Source: Ophiosphaerella korrae (taxonomy: Eukaryota > Ascomycota > Dothideomycetes > Pleosporales > Phaeosphaeriaceae). Taken from it: a stretch of DNA of 64,000 nucleotides. The stretch spans positions 106,482 through 170,481 of the forward strand of contig JALNQF010000094.1 in assembly GCA_028456385.1 (NCBI GenBank). Reading direction: 5' to 3'. The notes under the pieces are model-generated. The model was not told the origin of the DNA and made no database searches. It worked only from the letters and a program-made list of their open reading frames with translations. Below are positions 1 to 9,673 of this stretch, in pieces (the first letter of the stretch is position 1; every line of letters begins with the position of its first letter). Made by a program: the position numbers and the translations under genes.

Positions 1-134
1 TACATTTCCGCATGGTTGACTCCAAAGGCTTTGACTCGAATGAGAGCAAAGCCCTTTTTGGCTTCGGGCTTTTCGATGTCTTTGATGACCAAGCACTCAG
101 GGCCGCCAAAGCTTTCCAAAACTATCGCTTTCAT
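1..134 (-). CDS. Zinc-type alcohol dehydrogenase / quinone oxidoreductase, N-terminal fragment
   Basis: The reverse strand opens with an ATG at 134-132 and reads without stops to the window edge, so only the first 44 residues or so are present. It starts MKAIVLESFGGPE, continues with an IKDIEKP stretch, and ends with the RVKAFGVNHAEM motif. This is the GroES-like N-terminus of medium-chain dehydrogenases of the quinone oxidoreductase class, which reduce enones or quinones with NADPH. The catalytic and Rossmann parts lie outside the window, so substrate and intactness cannot be judged. It sits next to two broken genes (an UNC93-like transporter and a dimethylformamidase-like gene) and may belong to the same accessory block, which is inference. 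Confidence 0.75.
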   Translation of the reverse strand, partial: MKAIVLESFGGPECLVIKDIEKPEAKKGFALIRVKAFGVNHAEM

Positions 135-784
135 TGCTAAATTCTAGGGGTAGTCCGAGATAGCTTAATAGAATGGCTTGAAAATAGGTAGCTGTGAATA
201 GTTAGACAGTTCTAACTTAAATAATTTGCTCTACTCTGCGTGATCGTCGACCTTTCAAATGAGTGATTATTTGGTAATCGAACGTAAGAGGAAAACCCCG
301 CATGATTGACAAATCGTCTTCAGCCTTTGTAGTTGATCTGACATTGCCTGCAATACAATCATATCACTAATCAAAACCCGTCCACCCAACGTGACAGCGC
401 ATGAGTACTCCGCATCTACATAGTTATATTAAGTAGATAAAATTCTGAAAGAGGCTAGATTTGGTGTATTGTGGTGATAATCTACGCGACCCTACAGGTG
501 TGCGTGCCAGCAAGGATGTGCCGTGATGTGCCATATCCTTCAAAAAATTATGCTTGGGCAATATCGACGCTAGGTAGAGTCTGCGCATCTCTTGGTGGAG
601 CGTTTTCCCGACCCACCGCGAGGCGCCCGTACTAAACATATTTCGGCAGATGACACTCCGATGAGTTATAGGTAATTCTCATGGTCGGCACAACCTCAAA
701 TCTCAGCGATGAGAAGCCGTATAGGGGAACTAGCTTTTAATATGACTAAGAGTGGTTCTGTGAACTAAGGCATGGCGCAGAATC
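135..784. other. No gene recognised
   Basis: This stretch holds the upstream region of the dehydrogenase fragment. A 71-codon reverse-strand frame at 424-639 has no recognisable motif and is not supported as a gene. I see no repeat or RNA signal. Confidence 0.5.
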
Positions 785-1810
785 ATCTGTGTCTTACTCC
801 AAACCAACATCTATAATTACAGGTACAACTACACCTTCTACGAGGCCATACTTCGTGTTCTTGACTCCAAGCCAGCAAACGCTAAGCATAAAAAGGAGCT
901 TGATGCCCTACAAAGTGAAGCAGAATGCAGTCATATCTGTCTGAGTAAGTGTGCCAGCAGCCTCAGTTCCAAAGGTAGCACAAAGCCCTCCTGCAAGACA
1001 TCCTTTAGCAAATTCGGCGTAACGAGGAAGCGTTTCCGGATCATTTGTCAAAGCCGCAGCAATACACTGGATGACAACTTGATACTACTACCGTCAGTAG
1101 TGCATTTCGTTTGTGTATCCCCCAGTGCACTTACGGCGACCATATTAATGCCAGGCAGCAGATTCAATGGGAAGAATCCACCAAATGAGTCTTAGTTTCA
1201 ACCCTAGAGTAGGGGACTCAAGGGGTCCAAGGGATTATTATGAAGCTAAACGAGAAGGCCGATTCAAGTAGTAATTGTGAAGAGTTCCACTGTGACAATA
1301 GAAACGGCGCCGCGAGTTCGTCTGGACCCAATTCCTAGACTGTCCAGTAAAAGCATGATACCAAGTGCGCCAACTGCCTGCATAATCACAAACGCTACCG
1401 AATTCAGACTACGCGTTCGGACATTGAAGTATAGCGCTTGTGTGGTTGGCGTTCGACCGCCCCGTGGGCATTGCTAGAAATTCAAAACTTACAGTTTAAA
1501 GTAGGAAGATGATGAAAGCGATCTCAGAACCAACATCCGCCGATCCATGAATATTCTCTGTTGACCTTTAAGCTCTTCCCACCAAACTCTGCTATATTGA
1601 AGCGCAGACCTAGGCAGCCAGGAAGCGGCGACTTTGGAGGATTGTGGGGTATGAGCAAAAATAGAGCGATTAGGCTTTCGAGTGAGACAAATGCGGGTGC
1701 CGCGCGACCGCATGAAGATGTCAGGGGATGTGGGTTGATTGATAAACACATCAGGGCCCCCAAAAGAACGCCACCCACTCTGCACCCTTCCTGTGAAGCT
1801 ATTTCGTCCA
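785..1810 (-). pseudogene. Degraded UNC93-like major facilitator transporter (C-terminal half)
   Basis: Reverse-strand fragments in several frames line up in order with the C-terminal half of fungal UNC93-like membrane transporters. A loop with VSLESLIALFLLIP lies near 1.7 kb, and a WWEELKG..DRRMLVL segment near 1.5-1.6 kb. The family-typical YFNVRTRSLNSVAF motif, followed by a LLLDSLG helix end, spans 1.28-1.46 kb. A stretch with YQVVIQCIAAALTNDPETL and LAGGLCATFGTEAAG lies at 0.92-1.09 kb, and a final helix with CWLGVKNTKYG near 0.83 kb. Frame changes and stops separate these blocks, and the N-terminal half is missing because the divergent dimethylformamidase-like relic begins at 1813. No single frame could encode a working 12-helix carrier. 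The family call rests on remembered motifs; a profile search would settle it. Confidence 0.55.
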
Positions 1811-1812
1811 CG

Positions 1813-4070
1813 ATGTCTTCCGCTACAGCTCCTGCCCAACAAATCATTGGTTATGCAGACCCCCGTGTTGTTTCACCCCATGAACGCATCGGGGTCCACG
1901 TGTCCTGCCACCGAACTTCGTACACCTGCCAACTCGTACGGCTCGGCCCGGGTTACGACTATCCTGATGCGCCCTCTCCAAGCCACCAGGCCATCACAAG
2001 TGTTACCCCTGCTGTGTACCCTGGTAGACCACAGTTTTCACGGCCTGGCTCATTTGCATCAGTGCCGTGGTTCGCTTTTGGGCTCAGCCATTTCTTCCTG
2101 AACATGCAGGCCACAACCAATACTTTTTCTCTACCCTTAGTCCCGACGGCTTTGCTTCCTACCTCAACAAAGATGGGATTTTGACACTCTGTATCAGAAG
2201 CGAAAGTAGCCGTCAGATGACGCAGTTTCATATCACATTTGTGCGACACTGTTGGTGCTTTCTCACCTTCACTTTCGACGCCAGCTCACGCGCCGTTTCT
2301 GTCCTTGTCAAGAGCCAGGGATGTCGCTGTCTCGCATATCCAGCAAGAGTCGTTCACCTTCGCAAATGCGTTCGTCCTTACATCCCCCCAGCCATTGACC
2401 ATTGCGAGCCACTCCAGTCAGGAACGTGTAAGCTCAGTGCCAATTGACTCGACTGCTTTCAATGGTAAGATCGACAGTTTCAAAATAGGTCACATTATTA
2501 GTGATAACTCCACTACGCTATTGCATTTGGACTTTTCTAGAGACATTCCTACGGACTATATTGTGGATATATCCGATAATGCCATTCAAGGTTCCCTTAT
2601 CAATTCTCCCGCAAGAGCCGTGACTGGACACGATCGGGATGCTTCTGAAACGGCTTGGAATCGGACTTCTTATGGATATGGAACAATATACTTTCATGAT
2701 GACGATGTGGACGACACAGCATGGGAGACCGACTTCGAGCTCATCCTTCCCAAGAATCTCACCTCTGGGTGCTATAGCTTGGTGGTGAATGATGGGATGT
2801 CTGAAGACATCATTCCATTTCTTGTAAGACCTAACCTAGATGATTTACCGGTAAACAAAGTTGTTTTGATTATTCCGACTTTCACTTATGCTGCGTACGC
2901 TAACGACCGCATGTGCGACACGACACGCGATGTTCATATCAATATTCCAGGGCCAGATTCAGTGCATAGCAGTCCCCATACAAACATCCTAGAAGCTCGC
3001 CCAGACCTCGGTATCTCTTTATGGCAGTCACAACAATAGCTCGGCACTACTCATTCGTCACTTAAGCGGGTTGTCCTCAATTTAAGACTTGAGTAAGTTC
3101 TTTCATGATCCGATTCTGTGCCACAATCCCAGGGTAATATTGGTCATAGTTACTATCATTGGGGATTTGGAGGTCCCCACGAGCTTCCTGCTGATCTTTT
3201 GTTCGTTGACTTTCTGGATAAGGAACTTGGCCCAGGGAACTACGATGTAATAACGGATCATGATCTCTCGCGTTACAAAACCGCTCTACTACTTCGCTAC
3301 CAAGTTGCGCTTGGTGGTAGTCATCTTGAATATCCTACCTACGTGATGTTGGACACGTACGATGCCTTCCTCGCAGCCGGTCGCTTCTTTATGTGCCTTG
3401 GTGGAAATGGGTGCTATTTGGTGACGGGACATGACGCCAATACGAAACGAACTCATCGAATCGAAGTTCGTCGAGCTGATCAAGGATGTAGAGTGTTTAG
3501 CCTTCCCTCTGGTCACTGGTTTCTCGCACTGACCGGAGAGTAAGGAGGCCTATGGCGCAGCCGTGGAAGAACGCCAAATCGCATCTGCGGTTTAGGCTGT
3601 GATGCATGCGGGATGGGTCAAGGGGCTCCATACAGGATCACCCCCAAAGCAAGGCTGAATCCGAAGCTTGCCTTCCTATTCATTGGCCACAACCTTGAAA
3701 ATAATGGCATTATTGGAAACTTTGGACTTGGACAAGGTGCCGCATCTGGAGATGAGATTGATCTATTGGACTACTCACTTGGAACACCAAAAAAAGCTAT
3801 AATTGTTGCGACATCGAAGCTTGCTGGTAGCTATTCTGATAATTACGGCTGGTTCAACGAAGAGATTATGTTTCCTATGATTAATACTTTGGGATCAACA
3901 TCTGATAAAATGAGGAGGGTCCTTGTTTATTTCGACACAGCGAATGGTGATGCTGTCTTCGGGGTTGGGAGCATTAACCGGGTCGGCAGTCTTGCTTGAA
4001 AGAATTACGATAACAATTTGTCACAGACCACTGCAAATGCGTTGTATGGATTTTCTAAGAAGGAATTGTG
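1813..4070 (+). pseudogene. N,N-dimethylformamidase large-subunit-like gene, frameshifted
   Basis: Starts at ATG 1813 with a segment resembling the start of the DMFase beta subunit (IIGYADPRVVSPHERI, then VSCHRTSYTCQLVRL). It then moves between frames: 2067-2320 carries a LamG-like part (SPDGFASYLNKDGILTLCI); 2440-2940 carries ARAVTGHDRD..ETAW, YGYGTIYFHDDDVDD, DFELILP and LIIPTFTYAAYAND; 3118-3543 carries PADLLFVDFLD, YDVITDHDLSRY, CLGGNGCYLVTG and IEVRRADQG; 3613-4070 carries MGQGAPYR, SDNYGWFNEE and AVFGVGSINR. The order matches the C-terminal domain of DMFase large subunits, which in characterised bacteria are iron-dependent amide hydrolases. At least three frame changes and an internal stop at 3997-3999 mark it as a pseudogene. 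The frame changes are indel-like, not the C-to-T pattern expected of RIP. Confidence 0.72.
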
Positions 4071-4739
4071 AGAAGCCCCAGAACGTCGGCTAGCCAGGCT
4101 ATCAAAGGATTTCTCTAGAGGTTCATAACTACCCGCGATTCCTTTGAAAATTAATGCTTAAGGGAGGTTCAAAGGCTCTAGCAGGACTTCTCTTGGCGGA
4201 ACACTAGCTCCGGGAGCAGAGCCGATGACAGAGCATCTTCTATAGTTCATCGGTACCTAGGAGTTTACGGGCGATACGCTGGCGAACTGCACGCGTTCTC
4301 GTAATGCCCGCTCAACCCGCATTCAGTGGAGGGGGAGGAACAATCAATTGAGTAATACATGGCGAGCTGGTTTTGGCGCTTAACCCCCCCCCCCCTCCCC
4401 CTATCTGATATCTCTTGGGAGTTTAGTTGAGCCTCTTGCTTGCTAAATCAGTCACATGCCCATCTACTACACTACAGTATCTGCAAACGGCCTTATATTA
4501 GGCAGCAGTAGAATGAATATCAAGTCTAATGGGAATTTTTGTTGTATGATGGATTTAATAGGTTTTCTTGAGTTCTAAGATAATGAATGACAAGAGTTTG
4601 ACAACAAAACGTGCGTAATAGCCTACACACTTAGCACATTGCTCTGGCCATAACTTTGAGCATAGCTTGACAAAAAAAAACAGACTAGTCCGTTGACTAA
4701 TGCTTGAAGCCCAAAGCGTCTCGTATAGCGTGAGTGGCC
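4071..4739. other. Intergenic, no gene; C-rich tract at 4384-4401
   Basis: Moderately AT-rich DNA between the amidase relic and the small secreted protein. It contains a run of 12 C residues followed by T and five more C (4384-4401). No open frame with recognisable content is present. Confidence 0.5.
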
Positions 4740-5180
4740 TTAAACGCTACAGTCCCGGCCCACAGCTTGGAGAGACAAATCGATAACATTTCCAGAATTG
4801 GCCGTGATCTTGAACTGGCCTCCACGGCACTCACTCACACCAGCGCAGCAGGTGCTCAGGATAGCTCTAACTCCATTGGTAACCTGATCGCCGGTAACGG
4901 TCACAGTCGTTGCTGGGGCACGGTTGACCACGCACTGTTGCCCGTTGCCGTGGATATTGAGAAAGTTTGACCTGGGGCCCAACGTGATGCCACCGAATCC
5001 CTGATTTCTAGAAAGCAGATTAAGAATGATGAGGTATGACGGTAGGCAAGAGTTAACTTACTGGAAGTTGCTCACGCTGAAGGTAGGGCCGTTACGTTCG
5101 CAGCCGCTGACTTGAGCGGTAGTGCCTGAGAACAAGGTGGCAAGAGCCGCGATAGAGATTGTAGAGATACTGAAATGCAT
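4740..5180 (-). CDS. Small cysteine-rich secreted protein (effector-like candidate)
   Basis: Two exons, 5062-5180 and 4740-5007, with a 54-bp GTAAGT..TAG intron (5008-5061), give a 128-residue protein. Residues 1-23 form a clear signal peptide (hydrophobic core ISIAALATLF, cleavage expected after TTAQ). The mature part has six cysteines (SGC, QQC, STCC, SEC, RDC), enough for three disulphides, and is rich in Gly, Asn, Thr and Val. The start is the only ATG in frame ahead of the hydrophobic core, and a TATATAAA box lies about 115 bp upstream. I do not recognise a named family. Size, secretion and even cysteine number resemble the small secreted proteins of plant- or host-associated fungi, but virulence function is not shown by sequence. 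It is intact although its neighbours are decayed. Confidence 0.8.
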
Positions 5181-5293
5181 TGTAGTGATGAATTTATGCA
5201 ACCGGAGCTTTTCTGGTCGAACGGCACAAACGATGTAACTGATCTGTTGCAGAGAATGAGTGATGTTTGAACATTACTATGATGTGGGCATTA

Positions 5294-5301
5294 TTTATAT
5301 A
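5294..5301 (-). promoter_or_regulatory. TATA box of the small secreted protein gene
   Basis: TATATAAA on the reverse strand, about 115 bp upstream of the ATG at 5180, in an AT-rich promoter. Confidence 0.5.
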
Positions 5302-5410
5302 TGATTTTGCCATACTCTTTTCTTTCGTAATTATTTAACCCTTCATTAGCTAATACATCGAGTTTTTCCTAGTTATATCTACACTATATTAGCACGCCTG
5401 CTATGTTGTA

Positions 5411-5554
5411 AGCTGAGATGCATTTATCATCTTCGAACTAGGCAAGTAGCCATTCTTGCGCAATATTTCCAGCGGTGCTACAAGCTGAGATGCGTTTATC
5501 GTCTTCAAGTTAGGCAAGTAGCCATTTTTACGCAATGTCTCTAGCAATATTGGG
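5411..5554. repeat. Two-copy tandem repeat, 72-bp period
   Basis: Copies at 5411-5482 and 5483-5554 share about the first 62 positions with few substitutions (both begin AGCTGAGATGC and contain GGCAAGTAGCCATT). The reverse strand is open through both, and each copy encodes a version of LRKNGYLP followed by INASQL within a 95-codon frame (5401-5688). The 72-bp period is 24 codons, so the repeat may be a relic of a repeat protein. No family is recognised. Confidence 0.7.
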
Positions 5555-6632
5555 CTCATTTTACGTAACCAGTTAAACAAATTGATGACCCGATGAGGTG
5601 TATAGGGCGCGCATGTAGTCGTGAGAGGTAGATTGATTACCGGCTCAGGCCTATCAACTATTGGTGAGGAGTTGACGCTAGCAAACAATAAGTTTCTTGC
5701 TTACAATAGCATATATGCTAAGTTATCAGCACGGTGTAAACCCACCTAATGCCAAGACCTTTTGTGGCTCAAAGATCCTTTGAGGATTGACTTGATAGTA
5801 CTCTTGCCTCTTGTGCAGAGCTGTCTTCATCATGAAACCCCACACCATTGTGAACGTTGTCAGAAGTACATAGGGTGTAGACCTTTGTAGTATTTAATAG
5901 GCCCATACGGGACGAGAGCTATTGATAGCCTCATGCGAAAAGATGGATTCGTCAGAGAATCAAACTTGTGCTCCAAAACACAAGCAAAAACAAACGCGCG
6001 TGGAAAAGCTATTTAATAATGCAGCATTATACAATTAGATCAAGGGAATATTTATATCAAACCTTTGCACCTGCTTGTTGGTTGAGAATAGGACTTGATT
6101 GATTATATAGGTGAGTAGACGGAGGTGGCGCTTACTTGTGCTGAAGTGAATAAAAGAGTGTTGCGGAAACAGGCTGGTTTAGGCTTCCTAGCAAACTACA
6201 AGAAATGCTACCTAAATACAAAGATATGACTGTATTGCCGCCATTGAGGGCGTTCTTGAATATCTCAGGCAATCTCATACTCTTGTGATGTCAATCTTCT
6301 ATTACAGCTGTGACAATATAGATAGATGTATCGCCGGTAAAACTCGCATGCACTGAGTGGCTTTGAGGCGGAATGGATGGTATAAGACGGCCTTTAGGAC
6401 GGCCTTTAGGACTCTCTTCTACCATGTCTGATAGCACGATTATAGATGTTTCTTTTTCCACTTCTTGATATGCTTGGTCGATGCGTTGACCCATCTAAGA
6501 GTCACTCTCTCAACATGAGCCACCAGCTATGACAGACAGAACAAGAACATGGCTGGAGACGGCCGCACTGGACGAGTGTAACATACTAAATAACCGTCGC
6601 ACGACTCTTATTATGTGTAGGTCTTTAAAAAA

Positions 6633-6637
6633 CCCCC

Positions 6638-6668
<31 letters not shown>

Positions 6669-6678
6669 AAAAAAAAAA
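6633..6678. repeat. C26 followed by A20 homopolymer junction
   Basis: A run of 26 C (6633-6658) is followed directly by 20 A (6659-6678, then GA). The long Gly and Phe runs in reading frames across it are artefacts of the homopolymers. It could be a natural tract or an assembly artefact. Confidence 0.9.
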
Positions 6679-6987
6679 GAATTGACCGGCCTAATGCCCA
6701 GTTCTTGATTGTTGGCTCCGACCCACTGGCCACAACTTGATGACACAGCCAGCGATGTTTGCCGGTTTCCCAATATCCAAAGAAATGATAGGAGGGATTC
6801 CGGCTCGTACCACATTTCACAACTCCCAAGTGCTTGACACAAGAATGGAGATGCTGAACTCATACAGTCACATCCTCGAGATGTTCCAGATCCGCACCAT
6901 CAAGCATTCACCACCCAGTCAGACACCCACGACACCGCCAAACAGTCAACCACAGCAGCGAAGCCCATGACCCCTCTGCCAAAACCG

Positions 6988-6995
6988 TATAAAAG
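6988..6995 (+). promoter_or_regulatory. TATA box (TATAAAAG)
   Basis: A consensus TATAAAAG 117 bp upstream of the ATG at 7105, followed by a C-rich leader typical of well-expressed fungal genes. Confidence 0.55.
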
Positions 6996-7104
6996 CGCCA
7001 ACACACCAATCCACTAAACTGCATGCATTACCCGCACCTACGACATCCATCCAACTAGCCTAATTCCGTCACCTAAGCCAATCTCCCATACCCAGCCCCC
7101 CACA

Positions 7105-7608
7105 ATGAGTGCCCCGACCCGCCTCTGCGTCTCCTCAAAGGACTACCTGCTCGAACTCTTCCGCTCGATCCCCCGCACCCCCAGGCCCGTCCGCGCCTAC
7201 GCCACCGAAGCCGAGCGCGTTGCCGCAGAAACAAACCCGCGGATGCAGCGTGTCTACGCCGAATTCAACAACCTAGAGTTCCATGGGCAAAACGCCGTGG
7301 GTCACCTGCTGACGTCGACGCCGCTGGACCTTGGGTGCTATCCGTGGGAGCATCCCGTGCAGGATGACAGGGGGAAGCAGTGGTTTGCGGCGCTAGTGGC
7401 GGTTGCGCTGGTGTTGGATGGGTTTGTACCAGGGGAGCTGGAGGACCCGGAGCAGAGGTTGAAGTATGTGATTGCGGAGGTGAAGAGGCTGGCGTTGAAT
7501 GATTATTGGGAGATTGTGCATCATCATGATGCGTGCAGGATTGCCATGGGGTTGGCGGGGATTCATGTTAAAAAGTCGACGGAGGACATGTTTCTGAATT
7601 TGATTTAG
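7105..7608 (+). CDS. Hypothetical protein, single exon
   Basis: A 167-residue open frame with a good start context (CACAATGAG), a TATA box and a C-rich leader. Third-codon positions are strongly G/C, unlike the DNA to its left, which supports real coding. The protein looks soluble: a basic, Pro-rich N-terminus (RSIPRTPRPVRAY), a hydrophobic helix WFAALVAVALVLDGFV near residues 92-107, and a C-terminal part with EIVHHHDACRIAMG. There is no signal peptide, and one short hydrophobic helix is too weak to call a membrane anchor. I do not recognise a family and assign no function. Confidence 0.6.
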   Translation: MSAPTRLCVSSKDYLLELFRSIPRTPRPVRAYATEAERVAAETNPRMQRVYAEFNNLEFHGQNAVGHLLTSTPLDLGCYPWEHPVQDDRGKQWFAALVAVALVLDGFVPGELEDPEQRLKYVIAEVKRLALNDYWEIVHHHDACRIAMGLAGIHVKKSTEDMFLNLI

Positions 7609-8216
7609 CGAGTTATGTTTTTGTGTTAGGTAGACTTGATATGTAATTTTATGGATTTAGAGCGAGGTTTTTTTGGGTACGTAATTAGAGCGATTTCAGT
7701 GTTAAACTCTACCTAGCCTTGTTGATTAGGTGGTACTTGGAATACGCAGCTGAAAGCAAAAGAAGTCGGAGGACTCCAGATAATCACGTACGTGCACAAA
7801 AGGCAGCCGCACGCATGCGGTCATGCGCCGAAAACGGCTGGCCGAATAACTCGCTCCTACTTTTGCTACTTGAATTCGCGGAGAAGCCAGACTTTTTTTT
7901 CTTTTTTTTTTTTGATTTTGAATTTGATTTCATTAGAAAAACTGGGTATCTTATGTAGCTGAAGCATACAGCCCGAAGCGACAGAGGCATGGACGGTATC
8001 CTGGATCTTGAATCCTCAGGCCATTGTTGAGGTAAAACAAGCTTCGTTATCATCGTATGGGTGATTTGCTCGACATAAGCGAGCACTGTACAAGGGGGGA
8101 GGGGGGAGGGGGATAGGTCTTGTGAAGAGCGTAGAGCTGGCTGGCCTGGTGTTGAACCTCCTCCTCTTTCTTTTGTATATACATTTCCGCCCTGCCCGTG
8201 CCCTACTGGAAAGTGG
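7609..8216. other. Intergenic between convergent genes, with T-rich and G-rich tracts
   Basis: Holds the 3' ends of the 7.1-kb gene and of ATG101. It includes a T-rich tract near 7891-7916 and a G-rich stretch at 8095-8114 (G runs broken by single A). No gene is supported. Confidence 0.5.
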
Positions 8217-8963
8217 CTAGAAGAGGCCAATGCGCGGCCGCCAGTCGTTCTCGGTCACAGACTTGGGGTTGACGACGATGTGGTAAGGGAACGGGTTGGC
8301 GTCGGTGGTGGTGATGGGCGGGATGTGGTCCTTGTCGCGGTTGACTATGGAGATGATCTTGTGCGCCGCCTTCTCGAGCGATTTGGTCATGGCACGGCGG
8401 ACTTTCAAGGCGTCTGGCGGGGTTAGTCAGCGGTGCACGGCCGATGGGCGAGGAGGGAAGCAGCTACGCACCCGTTTCTGTCCGCGGCTGGGCCAGGGTC
8501 ACATCCAGGGTCCACTGCTCCCAACATATGTCTTCTTCGGCCCTTCCGAAGAAGTAGGCCTTCTTGCGCTTTTTCTCAAAGAACTGCACTACAAGCTGGC
8601 CCCTCCCGCGCTGCTGGTGGGTGCTCTCCATGGCGCGCACCAGGGCCATGGTCCGCTGCTCGACGAGCGTCTCGAGGTCGACATCGTCAATGGCGGGCAG
8701 GGTCAGGTCCAGCAGGTCGCGGGTCAGCGGGGATATGGACGTGAAGTAGCGGTGGAAGAAAATGGTGTGCAGGATGGCTGTTGCAGGGGTTTAGCTCCGG
8801 AAGAGGTCGAGCATAGCGGGGGGGGGGGGGGGGGGGGGGGAAGGCTGCCCGAGATTTGCGTGGCGCGGGGACATGGGGAAGCCGCACCTTTGACTACGTC
8901 TTTGACGCAGGCCACGTCTGCGAAGATGTCCAAGTTGTACTCTGGCCGGCGACGGGGCTCCAT
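8217..8963 (-). CDS. atg101: Autophagy-related protein 101 (ATG101)
   Basis: Three exons (8888-8963, 8472-8777, 8217-8413) with introns of 110 and 58 bp encode 192 residues in one frame. Atg101 is a HORMA-fold subunit of the Atg1/ULK kinase complex that starts autophagy by binding Atg13; it is present in filamentous fungi but absent from budding yeast. Diagnostic segments are VVKAILHTIFFHRYF across the first junction, VVQFFEKKRKKAYFF, CWEQWTLDV, RRAMTKSLEKAAHKIISIV, DHIPPITTTDANPFPY and a C-terminal WRPRIGLF. The ATG at 8963 (MEPRRRPEYNLD) was chosen because family members begin just ahead of a PEY-L-F motif; an upstream in-frame ATG would add a poly-Leu artefact from a GAG repeat. Intron 1 contains a 23-G run. 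Divergent from ORC2. Confidence 0.9.
8818..8840. repeat. G23 homopolymer inside ATG101 intron 1
   Basis: A run of 23 G on the plus strand (C on the transcribed sense) in the 110-bp first intron of ATG101. As a G-quadruplex-capable tract it could affect splicing, or its length may be an assembly error. Confidence 0.85.
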
Positions 8964-9673
8964 GGCCGCAGAGACGGGCTGGAGGAGGAGGAGGAGGAGG
9001 AGGAGGGAGACCCCGCTGTGCGCCGCGCGGCGTCTTGCGTCCCGAGCAGTCGCAGCAGGCGGCGAGGGGCAGGCGGCAGGCGGCAAGGGCAGACGGCGAG
9101 TCGTGCAGCGGCGGGCGCGTGTTGTGGTTGAGCGCGGGCGTGGTGCAAGGCGCGTGGTGCGGCGTGGTGGTGTGGATGGCGGAGGAGCAGAGTTGGTTGC
9201 GGAAGCTGAGAGCGGAAGGGCGTGGTGTGGCGGGGCCAGGTATGCAACGACGCATGTGAGATCATCAACAAGTGCCCAGCCCAGAGACTGCAGGCAATCA
9301 ATCGCCGGGGCCGATTACCAAGGCTATTTTTGCCCGCTTCTGCGTGACATGAGCCTCGACAGGCGGCGTCTGCCGAGACGTGTGCGCCTGACTGGCACGA
9401 CTTGTGTCAGCCACGCCTGACTGTGCTGTGTCTGCCCCGTCCTGTGCTGCGTCGTGCGCTGTGCCCGCCGTCTGGAGTGTGTGCATGCGCGGCAGTTTGC
9501 CTGGCTGTTCTAGTCGCGCATTTGGCACTTGCCCGCCTGCCTTGGCAGGGCAGGGCCTCGCTTACATGCGGGCCGTGAACAGCCACACCAAGTCCACGAA
9601 CCATGGCTAGCTGGCGCCCCAGCGCGTCACGTCGCGTGTCCTGCGCGCTGCTCTGCCGTCAGTCCACCCCAAC
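8964..9673. promoter_or_regulatory. Shared upstream region of ATG101 and ORC2
   Basis: About 710 bp separates the two divergent starts. It is GC-rich and contains a GAG-repeat microsatellite (about 8981-9005). Several long frames cross it on both strands, but they are composition artefacts and none resembles a protein. Confidence 0.4.

Larger units (their letters stand above)
5555..7104. other. AT-rich intergenic DNA, then promoter of the 7.1-kb gene
   Basis: From 5.7 to 6.6 kb the DNA is AT-rich and stop-rich in all frames and looks like decayed sequence with no family I can name. A direct GACGGCCTTTAG doublet occurs near 6389-6411. Sequence character changes at the C/A homopolymer (6633-6678). 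The part after 6.9 kb is a C-rich fungal promoter and leader with a TATA box. Confidence 0.4.

Noticed and set aside
5700..6500. Possible transposase remnant
   Set aside because: A few words resembled Tc1-like transposases, but no catalytic motif order, terminal repeat or target-site duplication could be found.
6510..6863. Reverse frames with poly-Phe and poly-Gly
   Set aside because: The runs are translations of the C26/A20 homopolymers, and nothing else in the frame looks like protein.
8296..9420. Long forward frame (374 codons) and several reverse frames across ATG101 and its promoter
   Set aside because: They are antisense or out of frame to the three ATG101 exons and arise from GC-rich, stop-poor DNA; sequences are Gly/Arg-rich with no motif.
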